Positions 23,249 to 33,283 of a DNA stretch of 64,000 nucleotides are shown one piece after another; position 1 is the stretch's first letter, and each line of letters begins with the position of its first letter. Origin of the DNA: Tubulanus polymorphus. Lineage: Eukaryota > Nemertea > Palaeonemertea > Tubulaniformes > Tubulanidae. The stretch covers positions 3,434,916-3,498,915 of the forward strand of contig NC_134032.1 of the NCBI RefSeq assembly GCF_964204645.1, written 5' to 3'. Below the pieces are notes generated by a model. The model was not told where the DNA came from and did not search any database. It saw nothing but the letters and a program-made list of their open reading frames with translations. A program made the translations under genes and the position numbers.

Positions 23249-23264
23249 TTTTTTTATTATGTAA

Positions 23265-24726
23265 ATGGATGTAGAAGGTGGAGAAGATTATGAAATGTGA
23301 GAAATGGGAAATAATAATGAAGGATATATTGATAATGAACCACAACCCGATTTTAATGAAACTAATATTGATAATGATGATGAATCAGCATATAATTCTA
23401 ATTTAGCAGATAGTGGTTATAAAGCCCCATCAACAGATGAATTTGATAGAAGAACTAGATCGAGAATAAATCCTGAAAATGAAAATCAAGGTTTATCAAG
23501 ACAAGATTTAGAAAATTATAAATTTATATATAAATTCCAACATGTATTTGAAGAATCTGGATATAATATAAATGACAGAGGCGCCAGACTTTTAGTAGAA
23601 AATTTAAAACCTTTTAAAGGTAAATATTATTATCATTTGGATGGTGATTATTATATTGATATCACTAATCAAAGGACAAGACTAACTAAAATATTAGCGG
23701 AATCAACTTTGCTTAAGTTAGAACCAGATAGAATTAAGAGAATAAGTAATAGTAATGAAATAACTGATGTTACACAAGAAGAAAGAGATGATAATATACT
23801 AGAATTTAGTCAAAGAATTGATGACTTATTAAAAATAATCAATAATAATTTAGAAACAGAAACAACTTCTGAACAGAATAAAACTTCCAAAACTAGTAAA
23901 CTTAAATCAAATAAAGTTCCAATTGAAAAACTTTTACCGAATGGATTACTTGATGCAACAGATCAAGAATTAGAAGATTTAGATATATTTTCTGATAAAG
24001 CAATTAGAGAAATTATTAGTATAAGACTTGCATCTGATAAAATTGCGCATGATAAAAGTATAAGAGATTTTAAAATTAGAACTTTAGAAAAAGAATTAAC
24101 TGATAAAAATAAAGAAATAGAACAATTAAAGTCTGATTTAGATCATCAAGTAATTGATGAAATAGAATATAGGCAAAAAGAATTACGTTTAGAAAAAGAA
24201 ATTAGTAATTTAAAAGATAATTTAGAAGTACAGAAAGAAGAAATTAAATTATTATTAAAATCATATGATTATAATATTAATAGATTAAAAGATGTTTTTA
24301 AAAGATATCTAATAAAACCAGATTCTAAAATATCATTGAAAGATAGAATAAAGTTATTGTTTAAATTAGAAGGAATAACAATTCTTTCAATTCTAACAGC
24401 TGTAACTATGTTATTTACAACAATTGGTTTAGCAATATCAAATGCTTTAAAATCTACTCCTACTCCCAATAAACCAGATAAACCCAGGTAATAATTCTAT
24501 ACAAGATAAAGTTAAAGATGGTTTAAAGAAATTAGCAAAATATCTATGGGAACTATCTAAAAAATCTGCTGCAGCTTTACCAGGAATTATTGCATCAATT
24601 GTTGGTTTTATATTGAAATCTGCTGGGAATATTCTTAACTTTGCTGCTGAACATATTATTTTATTTTTAATAACAGTTGTAAGTGCTATTATTTTTGGAT
24701 TAGTAAACATGATCAAAAATAAATAA
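23265..24726 (+). pseudogene. Long coiled-coil membrane protein, two lesions
   Basis: It starts at ATG 23,265 (ATGGATG after GTAA). A stop (TGA) at about 23,297 interrupts the acidic N-terminus where the inner copy has Gly. The main frame 23,304-24,491 encodes an acidic low-complexity N-terminus, a conserved globular part, a coiled coil (about residues 250-325) and a membrane segment. A one-base gain in a C-run near 24,487 shifts the frame. The remaining C-terminus to 24,726 has two more hydrophobic stretches, including ALPGIIASIVGFILKS. Probable virion or membrane protein; function unknown. Confidence 0.75.
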
Positions 24727-24747
24727 TTAATTTTTTTTGTTAAATAA

Positions 24748-25995
24748 ATGAGTGGGAGTTATATAAGTCCTTCTAAGATTTCTAAAATATCTAATGCTAT
24801 TAAAGCAGAAAGATCACATCATATAATTACTCATAACCCTTCAAATATTAATCCCGATGAAACTTTATATGTTAGAATTCCTAGATTAACACAAAATACT
24901 TTTTACGTTCCAAACAGTATTTATTTATCAGCCGATATAAAAGTATCTGGTCATGATAATAATTATGTTTTTGATAATGTTGGAAGATATTTGATTAAAA
25001 AGTTAACAATAAAGATTGGTCCAGAAACAGTTTTCTCATTAGATGATTATAATTTATTTATGCATTATAAAGATTTATGGTTAACTAAAGAAAATAGAAA
25101 TAATATGATATTTCAAGGCATCCAATCAGAAAACCAAAATAAATTAAGATCAGAAGCTAATAGCGCAATATTAACTAATGTTGTAGATAAATTGATAAAA
25201 AGTATATATGGAAGCAAATATAAAATTCCATTAGACTTTGAATTGATAAATAATAATGCACCTTTACATAAATACGCAATTCAAGAAGACGTTATATTCG
25301 AAATAACATTTGCTCCTGTAAATGAAATTGTATTATCTAGCGTTGTTAAAGATATGAGTTGTAAATTATCGAATATATGTTTAGAATATGATACAGTAAC
25401 TGATGAAAATATTTCAAGTATAATTCAAACTCAATACAATCAAGGATTTTCATTATTATATGATTATATTGATAAATTTAAAACCGTAACTATTAATGCA
25501 AATGATGAAATAATTAATGAGAATATTAACTTCCCAAGAAGATCTATTAAAGGTATACTAATATTTTTTACCATTGCAACATATACTAATGGCGCAATAA
25601 ATGTTGATAATTATTATAATCCTGAAATAACAAAAGTAGAAATAACTATCGAAGGAATAGCAAATAAAATATTTTGTCAAGGAATGAGAATGATTGATCA
25701 ATGGCCAGAAATTAGAAAACATTTTATGAATGAAAAAGTAAAATCATCTGAAAATTGTAACATTAATCAAATTGATTATTATACCGGCAATAGATATGCA
25801 TTATGGTTAGATTTTAGAACAACAGAGGATAATTCATTACATGGTTCTGGAAAAAAACTACAGAACACTAAAGATGGAATACAATTATTCATGACAAAGA
25901 ATAAAGGAATCAAAAATTTTAAAATGCACATTTATATTATATCTGACGCACAATTAAATATCGTAAATTCACAATTAGATAGTGTTATGTATTAA
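24748..25995 (+). CDS. Major capsid protein, double jelly-roll (polinton hexon-type)
   Basis: 415 residues, intact. It is β-rich throughout, with typical hexon-like words: YVRIPRLTQNTFYVPNSIYL near the start, VGRYLIKKLTIKIGPETVFSL, a central YNQGFSLLYDYIDKFKTV segment, and NFPRRSIKGILIFF opening the second barrel. I recognise this family from polinton-like elements in cnidarian and other invertebrate genomes. By family knowledge it forms the pseudo-hexameric shell of an icosahedral virion. It starts at AAATAAATG after a T8 run. This is the only capsid gene in the window: the inner element has lost it by deletion and the fragment at 48,610-52,051 never had it. Confidence 0.8.
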   Translation: MSGSYISPSKISKISNAIKAERSHHIITHNPSNINPDETLYVRIPRLTQNTFYVPNSIYLSADIKVSGHDNNYVFDNVGRYLIKKLTIKIGPETVFSLDDYNLFMHYKDLWLTKENRNNMIFQGIQSENQNKLRSEANSAILTNVVDKLIKSIYGSKYKIPLDFELINNNAPLHKYAIQEDVIFEITFAPVNEIVLSSVVKDMSCKLSNICLEYDTVTDENISSIIQTQYNQGFSLLYDYIDKFKTVTINANDEIINENINFPRRSIKGILIFFTIATYTNGAINVDNYYNPEITKVEITIEGIANKIFCQGMRMIDQWPEIRKHFMNEKVKSSENCNINQIDYYTGNRYALWLDFRTTEDNSLHGSGKKLQNTKDGIQLFMTKNKGIKNFKMHIYIISDAQLNIVNSQLDSVMY

Positions 25996-26027
25996 AATTT
26001 TAACTTTAATAAAAAATCTTATATTAA

Positions 26028-26705
26028 ATGGAAGGAGGTAAAGTATATGAAAGAATCAAAGCTGATAAAGAAATCAATGATGATTTGTATTATGTAATAC
26101 CTTATAAAAGAATAAATGAATATATTGGAACATTTTTATTAAACGAATTAAATCAATACAAAGAATATTTAATTGAACGTAATAATAATATTGATATAAA
26201 AATAGAAGATAATATTGAAACAAAAATAGAAGATAATATTGAAACAAAAATAGATAATAATATTGAAAAAAAAATAGAAGATAATGTTATACCTTCTACA
26301 TCGAATGATGATAAGATTGAAACAAAAATAGAACATAATATTGAACCTAAAATAGAAAAATCAAATGTTCAACCAAAAGATAACATCAGATGTATGTATT
26401 GTGAAGAAGATTTTGATAATTATAATGATTATTTATTGCACATCAAAAAAGATGAACATATTTTACAATTAGTAAAAACATATGCTAATATATATAAAGA
26501 TAAATGCAAAGAGGATCAGAATTATTGTGCCTTCTGTAATGAATGTATAACAAAGGCTAATTGGGCAAAACATTATAAATTAAAAACTAAAGGTGGAAAT
26601 GATTCGGCCCATGCAATACAGGTATTTAAATCTTGGTGTGAAAAATGTAAAGAATATGTAATATATGATAAACAATTGAATCATAAATACTCAATTAAAC
26701 ATATT
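26028..26705 (+). pseudogene. C2H2-type zinc-finger protein, cut by nested element
   Basis: It starts at ATG 26,028 (ATTAAATGG). The N-terminus is acidic, then come imperfect 8-residue repeats (KIEDNIET type, residues about 55-85), then zinc-finger-like pairs CMYCEEDF and CAFCNECI and a third CEKCKEYV, each with downstream histidines. The open frame continues into the palindromic terminus of the inner element, but homology to 36,077-36,935 ends exactly at 26,705. The rest of the gene reappears at about 42,701. Function unknown; DNA or RNA binding is plausible. Confidence 0.8.
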
Positions 26706-26971
26706 AGTAATAGGGGTAATAGGCTTTCAGATCAAAGGTCGAACGGTTGAGCTCGTAAAAAATGAAAAACATAAAAATAATTACAATTTCTACTTGAATT
26801 ACTCGCGAAACTCATAAAAATGAAAAATAAATTCTCACACGCTCGAATTTATTTTTCATTTTATGAGTTTCACTCCTAATTCAAGTAGAAATTGTAATTA
26901 TTTTTATGTTTTTCATTTTTACTCACCCGCCCGTTCAACCTTTAACCCGAAAGCCTATTACCCCTATTACT
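26706..26971. repeat. Palindromic left terminus of inner element
   Basis: A 266-bp fold-back of two long arms closing on a loop of about 10 nt (TCACACGCTC, near 26,838). Outer words AGTAATAGGGGTAATAGG and GATCAAAGGTCGAACGGT match the other termini. CTTGAATTA near the inside is shared with the 12,678 terminus, but an extra inner stem (AAACTCATAAAAATGAAAAA) is new. The interior flank is CTTAAAATATTCATATAT. Confidence 0.8.
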
Positions 26972-27053
26972 CTTAAAATATTCATATATAAATGAATAAC
27001 ATTTAAATCATTGAACTTCTAAAATCAATTTTAATAAAAAATATAGTATTAAA

Positions 27054-30000
27054 ATGGAAGCAAATAAATACTACTGCCCAACATGTAATATCGATATAGA
27101 TAAATCTCAAAAAGCAAGACATAATAAAACTAGAACACATTTAGAGAATAAATTGAAACTAGAATATAAAGATGATATATTAGAAACTAAATTAGAAGAA
27201 TTAAAGAATGAAAAAGAAACATACAAATGTGATACATGTAATCAATCATTCAGTGATAAAAGATATTATAATGAACATTTAAAATCTATAAGTCATATTA
27301 GAAATAAGAATAATGATATTTTAGGTGAAGATTATTTTGATAATGATAAGGATAAGAAACAGAAGACAATTAAAAGAATAAAAAATAAATTAAACAATAA
27401 AAGACCATACATGGAAGATGTAAGAAAATATATTAATTCATTAGATAATAAAAAAGATATAGAGATAACCGAAGCATTTAAAAGTGATATTGGTCCAGCA
27501 GCTATCGAGTTTAAATTTCATAAAGGAAAAACAATAGAAGAAAATAAAAAACATTTAGAAAATATGAAAGAAATAATAAAAATAATTACAGATGTTGAAT
27601 ATCCTAAAATAAGTATATCTTCTAAAGTAGAGTTTATAAAATCTGAAGATAAACCAATATATAATATAAATTCTCATTCACAACATATTATATCTAAACA
27701 ACATATAGATGATAAATTAAATAAATGTTATAATGAAATAAAAACTAAAATAGAAGAGAAATATTTTGAAGGATCTGGTTTAATATTTGATGAGATAATA
27801 TTTATAACTTTACATGTTTATAACACAAAATATAATAAGTTAACTAAATCAAAACCAATTGATGAAAATAATTTATCATATTATAAAGATGATAGTATAA
27901 ATGGAACAAGTTATATTAAATTACCATTTAAAACTAATGGTGTAATAAATATACAAAATTTTGATAATAAATGTTTTATATGGGCTATAATAAGTTGTTT
28001 ACATCCTGCAACTTATAATATTTGTAGATTAACTCATTATAAACAATTTGAAAATAATTATAAGATAGATAAGTATCCTGTTAGAATTAAAAATATTCCA
28101 AAAATAGAAAGAGATAATAATCTTAAAATAAATGTATTTGATTTAATTAAATTACCAAATACAAAAGGAAATAATATTAAACATTATACATTAGAACCTT
28201 TATATCTATCAAAAGATTATGATTCAAACGATGTTATAGATATACTATATTATGAGAATCATTATATGTGGATTAAACAAATAGATTTATTTTTTAGAAC
28301 AGAAAGTGATCACCATAATAAAATATATCTATGTAGAAAATGTTTACATAAATTTAGTAATGAAAGTACATTATTAAATCATAAACAACTATGTGATAAT
28401 CATGATTATTGTAAATTAGTTTTACCAAATGAAAAGGATAAAATATTAGAATTCAAAAAATATGATTACAAAAATAAAGTACCATTTGTAATATATGGAG
28501 ATTTTGAATCATTAAATAAAGAATTAACAGATAAAGATAGAAAAGATATATATTATAAAAGAAAGAAATTAAATTCTAATGAAAGTGATTATTCAGATGA
28601 ACCACCAATAACAAATACAATTAAAAAGATTCATCAATCAGCTGCAGCTTTTGGGTTATATATTAAATCTGATTATCCAGAACTAATTGAAAGTGAATAT
28701 TATAATTATAGAAATGAAAATGTTATCAATCATTTTTGTGACTTATTAATTGAATATGAAATAAGATTTAGTAAATTATTGAATACAAATAAAGAAATAA
28801 TTATGACAGAAGAAGATAAAGAAGAATTTGAGTTTGCAGATAAATGTTATTATTGTGAAAAACTATTTAATTATAAAGATAAAAAAGTAAGAGACCATGA
28901 TCATTTGAATGGTAAATTTAGAGGTGCAGCGCATGAGGCTTGCAATTTACAAGCCAAAAAAGAAAATTTTGTCCCCATTATATTTCACAATTTATCGGGG
29001 TATGACGCGCATTTATTCATTAAGCAACTGTGTCATAAAATAGAAGAAATTAATAATGAAATAGAAATATTAAATTCAAAAAGATTAAAAGATAACAAAG
29101 TATCAACTTATAAATTTAAAATACTAGCTAAAACATCTGAAAATTATATTTCATTTCAATTTGGTTGCATTAGATTTTTAGATTCTTATAGATTTCTAGC
29201 AAGTTCATTAGATAATTTATCAAAATCATTAGTTGATGATGAATTACAAATATTAAAACAACATTATCAAAATAATAATGATTTTAAATTAATGAGATAT
29301 AAAGGTGCAATTCCATATTCTTTCTATAAAAATCATAATGATTTTAAAATAACTGAATTATTGAAAGAACAATTCTATGATGAATTAAAAAATGAATATG
29401 TTAAAGATGAAGTATATAATAGAACATTGAATATTTGGAATCATTTCAAAATAGAAAATCATGGACAATTAGTAGATTTATATTCAAAATCAGATGTATT
29501 ATTATTAACCGATATATTCGAAAGGTTTAGAGATGTAAACCTAAAATATTTTAATATTGATCCATGTCATTGTTATTCATCACCAGGATTAACATGGGAT
29601 TGTGGTTTAAAATTTACAGATATAAAAATGGATTTGTTAACAAATATAGATCAATTACTATTATTTGAAAAATCTATAAGAGGAGGAGTTTCAGGTGTAT
29701 TAGGTGATAGATATTTCAATGTAAATGATAACCCTGGATATAAGTTATTATATATAGATGCAAATAATTTGTATGGTTGGGCAATGATGGAACCACAACC
29801 TTATGGGATGTTTGAATTAACTGAAGTTTTACAAATTGATAAATTTGATTGGAAGAAAAGAATTCTAGATATTGCAGATGATTCAGATACTGGTTACTTC
29901 TTCGTTGTAGATTTAGAATACCCTGAAAATATTAAATTCAAATCTAGAAATCTAGCATATTGTCCCGAACATAAAACTGTTAAACATGAAGAATTATCAA

Positions 30001-31082
30001 ATTATCAAAAAAGAATTAAACCTGATAATCATATTCATACTGAAAAGTTAATGGTAACTCAAGAAGATAAATATAATTATGTAGTACATTATAGAATGTT
30101 GAATATTTATTTGAATCAAGGAATGATATTAAAAAAAGTACATAGATATATTTCATTTAATCAATCTAAGTGGTTAGAAAAATATATAGATTTTAATACT
30201 ACACAGAGAACTAAATCTAAAACTGATTTTGAGAAGGATTTTTTTAAATTGATGAATAATGCATTTTATGGAAAAACATGTGAAAATATTAGAAATAGAA
30301 ATGATATTGAGTTAGTTAGTAATGGTAAAAGGATAAGACATTTGCAATCATATCCGAAATTTATAGGCAACAGAATATTCGATGAAAATTTAGCTGCAGT
30401 TAAAATGAAGAGAACTTCTATGAAGTTCAATAAACCAATCTATGTTGGAGCTGCAATTTTAGAATTATCAAAGTTATTAATGTATCAATTTTACTATAAC
30501 ATATTACAACCTCATTTTGGGGAAAAGCATATTGAAATATTATATTTTGATACTGACAGTTATATACTAAAAATCAAGACAAATGATATAACAAAAGACT
30601 TAAAAATATTAAAACACCATTTTGATTTTAGTAACTATCCTAAAAATCATGAATTGTTTAGCAATGATAATAAAAAAGTTCCCGGTAAATTCAAAGATGA
30701 ATTAGGTGGTGAAGAAATGATAGAGTTCATTGGTATTAGATCTAAAATGTATAGTTATAAAACTAAAGAACATGAAGCTAAAAAGTTAAAAGGAATAACC
30801 AAAAGTGTAGTAGAAAAGAATATTCATTTCAAAGATTACATCAATTGTATATTTAATGAAGAAGTTAGAAAACATAAAATGAAATGTTTAAGATCTGAAG
30901 ATCATGAAATGTATATTGAAGAGATAGAGAAGATAAGTCTAAACCCATTTGATGATAAAAGATATATTTTAGATGATGGAATTCACACAATCGCGTATGG
31001 TTGCAATTTAGATGAATATATAAAATTCAAAAGAGAAGAAACAAAAGAAAATGAGATTATGAAAAGGATTCTAGCGTGTTAA
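27054..31082 (+). CDS. Protein-primed family B DNA polymerase, intact
   Basis: 1342 residues, uninterrupted. N-terminal fingers of C2H2 type at about 8-29 (CPTC...H...H) and 59-81 (CDTC...H...H), and another at about 427-450 (CRKC...H...CDNH). Exonuclease motif I YGDFES is near 480. A zinc/nuclease-like segment CYYC...RDHDHLNGKFRGAAH...CN lies near 595-630. Exo II NLSGYDAH is near 645 and Exo III SDVLLLTD near 812. Polymerase motif A (YIDANNLYG) is near 900, motif B (KLMNNAFYGKT) near 1064 and motif C (YFDTDSY) near 1164. The order is that of polinton and adenovirus-like protein-primed polymerases. It replicates linear genomes, probably from a terminal protein that I could not identify. The start follows TATTAAAATGG. 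The enzyme's catalytic residues are all present. Confidence 0.92.
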   Translation: MEANKYYCPTCNIDIDKSQKARHNKTRTHLENKLKLEYKDDILETKLEELKNEKETYKCDTCNQSFSDKRYYNEHLKSISHIRNKNNDILGEDYFDNDKDKKQKTIKRIKNKLNNKRPYMEDVRKYINSLDNKKDIEITEAFKSDIGPAAIEFKFHKGKTIEENKKHLENMKEIIKIITDVEYPKISISSKVEFIKSEDKPIYNINSHSQHIISKQHIDDKLNKCYNEIKTKIEEKYFEGSGLIFDEIIFITLHVYNTKYNKLTKSKPIDENNLSYYKDDSINGTSYIKLPFKTNGVINIQNFDNKCFIWAIISCLHPATYNICRLTHYKQFENNYKIDKYPVRIKNIPKIERDNNLKINVFDLIKLPNTKGNNIKHYTLEPLYLSKDYDSNDVIDILYYENHYMWIKQIDLFFRTESDHHNKIYLCRKCLHKFSNESTLLNHKQLCDNHDYCKLVLPNEKDKILEFKKYDYKNKVPFVIYGDFESLNKELTDKDRKDIYYKRKKLNSNESDYSDEPPITNTIKKIHQSAAAFGLYIKSDYPELIESEYYNYRNENVINHFCDLLIEYEIRFSKLLNTNKEIIMTEEDKEEFEFADKCYYCEKLFNYKDKKVRDHDHLNGKFRGAAHEACNLQAKKENFVPIIFHNLSGYDAHLFIKQLCHKIEEINNEIEILNSKRLKDNKVSTYKFKILAKTSENYISFQFGCIRFLDSYRFLASSLDNLSKSLVDDELQILKQHYQNNNDFKLMRYKGAIPYSFYKNHNDFKITELLKEQFYDELKNEYVKDEVYNRTLNIWNHFKIENHGQLVDLYSKSDVLLLTDIFERFRDVNLKYFNIDPCHCYSSPGLTWDCGLKFTDIKMDLLTNIDQLLLFEKSIRGGVSGVLGDRYFNVNDNPGYKLLYIDANNLYGWAMMEPQPYGMFELTEVLQIDKFDWKKRILDIADDSDTGYFFVVDLEYPENIKFKSRNLAYCPEHKTVKHEELSNYQKRIKPDNHIHTEKLMVTQEDKYNYVVHYRMLNIYLNQGMILKKVHRYISFNQSKWLEKYIDFNTTQRTKSKTDFEKDFFKLMNNAFYGKTCENIRNRNDIELVSNGKRIRHLQSYPKFIGNRIFDENLAAVKMKRTSMKFNKPIYVGAAILELSKLLMYQFYYNILQPHFGEKHIEILYFDTDSYILKIKTNDITKDLKILKHHFDFSNYPKNHELFSNDNKKVPGKFKDELGGEEMIEFIGIRSKMYSYKTKEHEAKKLKGITKSVVEKNIHFKDYINCIFNEEVRKHKMKCLRSEDHEMYIEEIEKISLNPFDDKRYILDDGIHTIAYGCNLDEYIKFKREETKENEIMKRILAC

Positions 31083-31110
31083 TCAATTTCAATAAAAATT
31101 TGTATAATAA

Positions 31111-31452
31111 ATGGAGAGTAAACAAGTACACAATGAATTCTTAGATAGAATTAAAGATACTTCAAACGTCAAATCTGTAGATTATAAATTTAAAAAACTA
31201 ACTGAGTTAACAATTCACAAGAAATATTTAATTACTAACATTGAAACAATTACTAATAAATATGGAGATAAATTAGTAATTCATTTAGAATATGAAGGAT
31301 TAAAAGGAAATAAATATAAATTCAGAACTTATTTACCAGATAGATTTCATAGATTATCAAGTGAAGATTTAGAAGAATTATGTTCTGGAGATTTCTATTT
31401 CGTATACAAAGGTAAGAATGAAAAAGGGCACCATGAAATAGATTTCGAATAA
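31111..31452 (+). CDS. Small OB-fold-like protein, candidate ssDNA-binding protein
   Basis: 113 residues. The pattern HKKYLITNIETITNKYGDKL, a β-hairpin, then KFRTYLPDRFHRL and a FYFVYKG strand resembles short OB-fold proteins that follow the polymerase in polinton-like elements. I recall such proteins as having a KYxI...KYGxK...L-P-R pattern. It starts at ATAATAAATGG, 28 bp after the polymerase stop. Binding of single-stranded DNA during replication is inference from fold and position. Confidence 0.5.
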   Translation: MESKQVHNEFLDRIKDTSNVKSVDYKFKKLTELTIHKKYLITNIETITNKYGDKLVIHLEYEGLKGNKYKFRTYLPDRFHRLSSEDLEELCSGDFYFVYKGKNEKGHHEIDFE

Positions 31453-31469
31453 GAAAATATGTAAAATAA

Positions 31470-32225
31470 ATGGTGGAATTAAAAGAATACAGAATATATG
31501 TTGATTCTAGAAAACTTACAAATTATAAATCACATAATTTACTAGTACAATTAGGCAGAGAATTCAAGAATTGTGTAGATTTAAAATTAGTTAATATAAG
31601 TTTATGTAATTCTTTTTACAATGTATCGGATAAAACTTTTGAACATAGAGGGTTTATGATTTATATGAGAAATAAAGATAAATGGTTTCATATATTTTTA
31701 AAACCAGGATTATATAATTTAGAATCATTAGCACAGGAAATTAATAGAAGAGCTCGGTTGAAAATCGGGGGCAATTCTGTATTTGAAATTAGATTTAATA
31801 AAATTGATAGTACTAATAAAATAAGAATAAAGATATCTAATGAACAACATAAATTAATGGTAAACAAACCACTGGCTAAAATGTTAGGAATTAAACCGCT
31901 TACAGTTACTGGAAACGCAGAAGGCAGCTCAAATATAATACCTTTTACGCACTTTTATATTTATTGCAATTTAATCGAGCCCACAAAAACTTTCGAAGCA
32001 ACTAAAGAAACAATTTGTAGTTCTAGTATACTAAATATTTTACCGCTAAAAAATGTTAAACAATTTGGAACTCAAATAAATTATAATTTAACAGAATGTG
32101 ATTTTAAACCTTGCATTCCTAAATTTAATAATTTTAAATTAGAAATAAGAAATCATAATGGATACTTAATTGATTTAAATAACTTTCCTGTGATATATGA
32201 ATTAGTTATAAGATGTAGAGAGTAA
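31470..32225 (+). CDS. Penton/minor capsid-like protein (single jelly-roll)
   Basis: 251 residues, intact. The N-terminal half has VDSRKLTNYKSHNLLVQLG and a LKPGLYNLESLAQEINRR segment. The C-terminal half has β-strand words ending LEIRNHNGYLIDLNNFP and a final hydrophobic strand, as in the minor capsid (penton) proteins of polintons. Family knowledge would place it at the capsid vertices. The assignment rests on this C-terminal pattern and on its place among the structural genes. Start context GTAAAATAAATGG. Confidence 0.55.
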   Translation: MVELKEYRIYVDSRKLTNYKSHNLLVQLGREFKNCVDLKLVNISLCNSFYNVSDKTFEHRGFMIYMRNKDKWFHIFLKPGLYNLESLAQEINRRARLKIGGNSVFEIRFNKIDSTNKIRIKISNEQHKLMVNKPLAKMLGIKPLTVTGNAEGSSNIIPFTHFYIYCNLIEPTKTFEATKETICSSSILNILPLKNVKQFGTQINYNLTECDFKPCIPKFNNFKLEIRNHNGYLIDLNNFPVIYELVIRCRE

Positions 32226-32241
32226 TTTTATTGATATATAA

Positions 32242-32595
32242 ATGAATATAACTGTTGGACCGAGTATATGTTTTGGATTTGATTTTAAACGTGAGAAAGA
32301 AATGAAATTTAATATTAATGATGTAATAACACATATCAAAAATATTGCATTTTCTAATGAAACAACATTTGAGTATGAAACAACAATAGATAAAGAAACT
32401 TTAAATGTAGAAAAGATTACTAATTTAATTAGAGAATCTTTAAGATTTTATGAAGTAGATGAAGATTTTATAATCGATGATATTAAAAAAATAATTGAAA
32501 TATATACAAATGAAACTAGTAATGAAATAAATGTTGAATTAATCATAAATAAGATAACTAAATATTTTGATGATAGTAATTTTTTTGATAAATAA
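32242..32595 (+). CDS. Unknown acidic protein, 117 residues
   Basis: It starts at ATATAAATG, 16 bp after the previous stop, and ends exactly where the next ATG begins. The N-terminus GPSICFGFDFKREKEMKFNI is almost identical in the outer-element copy. The rest is helical and rich in Ile, Asn and acidic residues. No domain recognised. Its position between the penton-like gene and membrane proteins suggests a virion or assembly role. Confidence 0.6.
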   Translation: MNITVGPSICFGFDFKREKEMKFNINDVITHIKNIAFSNETTFEYETTIDKETLNVEKITNLIRESLRFYEVDEDFIIDDIKKIIEIYTNETSNEINVELIINKITKYFDDSNFFDK

Positions 32596-32817
32596 ATGAG
32601 TGATAATAAGTGGATAATAACTGGATTATATAATGGCGCATTACTATCAGTTGGAACTGTTGGTTATTCAATGGTATTAAAAAAAGTATTCAAAATGGGA
32701 AGTGTTAATGTTGATAGATTTGATATAAATGATATTTTGAAATTAACATTAGCAGTTACTTTATCTAATTTAACTATTGATTATTTGGAAAAACAAAAAT
32801 ATATTCCTCCCATATAA
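32596..32817 (+). CDS. Small membrane protein, 73 residues
   Basis: Product identical to that of 20,721-20,942. The nucleotide differences I could see by eye (for example GGA/GGC, AAA/AAG, ACG/ACA, CAG/CAA, CCT/CCC) are all silent, a sign of past selection on the protein. One clear hydrophobic segment near the N-terminus and a second weaker one. It directly follows the preceding stop, with the start in AAATAAATG. Confidence 0.8.
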   Translation: MSDNKWIITGLYNGALLSVGTVGYSMVLKKVFKMGSVNVDRFDINDILKLTLAVTLSNLTIDYLEKQKYIPPI

Positions 32818-32841
32818 ATGCATAATTTTTTTGTTAAATAA

Positions 32842-33264
32842 ATGACATCTGCAATTATAACTATTATAGGATCAGCAATTGTTAACGCTTTAGCATTTAC
32901 TGGTGGTGGATATTTATTTAAACATATTGATAAAAATAGTTCATTAGGAGAACAAAGAAGACATAACTTAGCGTTAGAGAAATATAATAAAGCTGCAGAA
33001 GAATATAGAGAAAAGAGACAAAACTATATGGATTACATCAATAAAGAATTATATGATCAGAAGATTTCACATAGAGATTTTCAATCAGTTGATGATGCAA
33101 TGAGTTTATATAACGCAGTAACCAATAAAGAAAAATTACATCTATACAAACCTAAATTATCAGATTATTATACCCCGAGTAAAGAACAACAGAAATATGA
33201 AATAATTTGGATTTTAGGTGGAACAGTTATTGTTATATTTGTTGCTTATAAGTTCACTAATTAG
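32842..33264 (+). CDS. Membrane-anchored coiled-coil virion protein candidate, 140 residues
   Basis: N-terminal hydrophobic segment, charged helical middle, C-terminal membrane segment (IIWILGGTVIVIFVAYKF). One residue different from the outer copy. Start context TTTTTTTGTTAAATAAATG. Function unknown; by analogy with membrane-active small capsid proteins of related viruses it could help penetration or assembly, which is speculation. Confidence 0.75.
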   Translation: MTSAIITIIGSAIVNALAFTGGGYLFKHIDKNSSLGEQRRHNLALEKYNKAAEEYREKRQNYMDYINKELYDQKISHRDFQSVDDAMSLYNAVTNKEKLHLYKPKLSDYYTPSKEQQKYEIIWILGGTVIVIFVAYKFTN

Positions 33265-33283
33265 TAATTTTTATTCTAAATAA

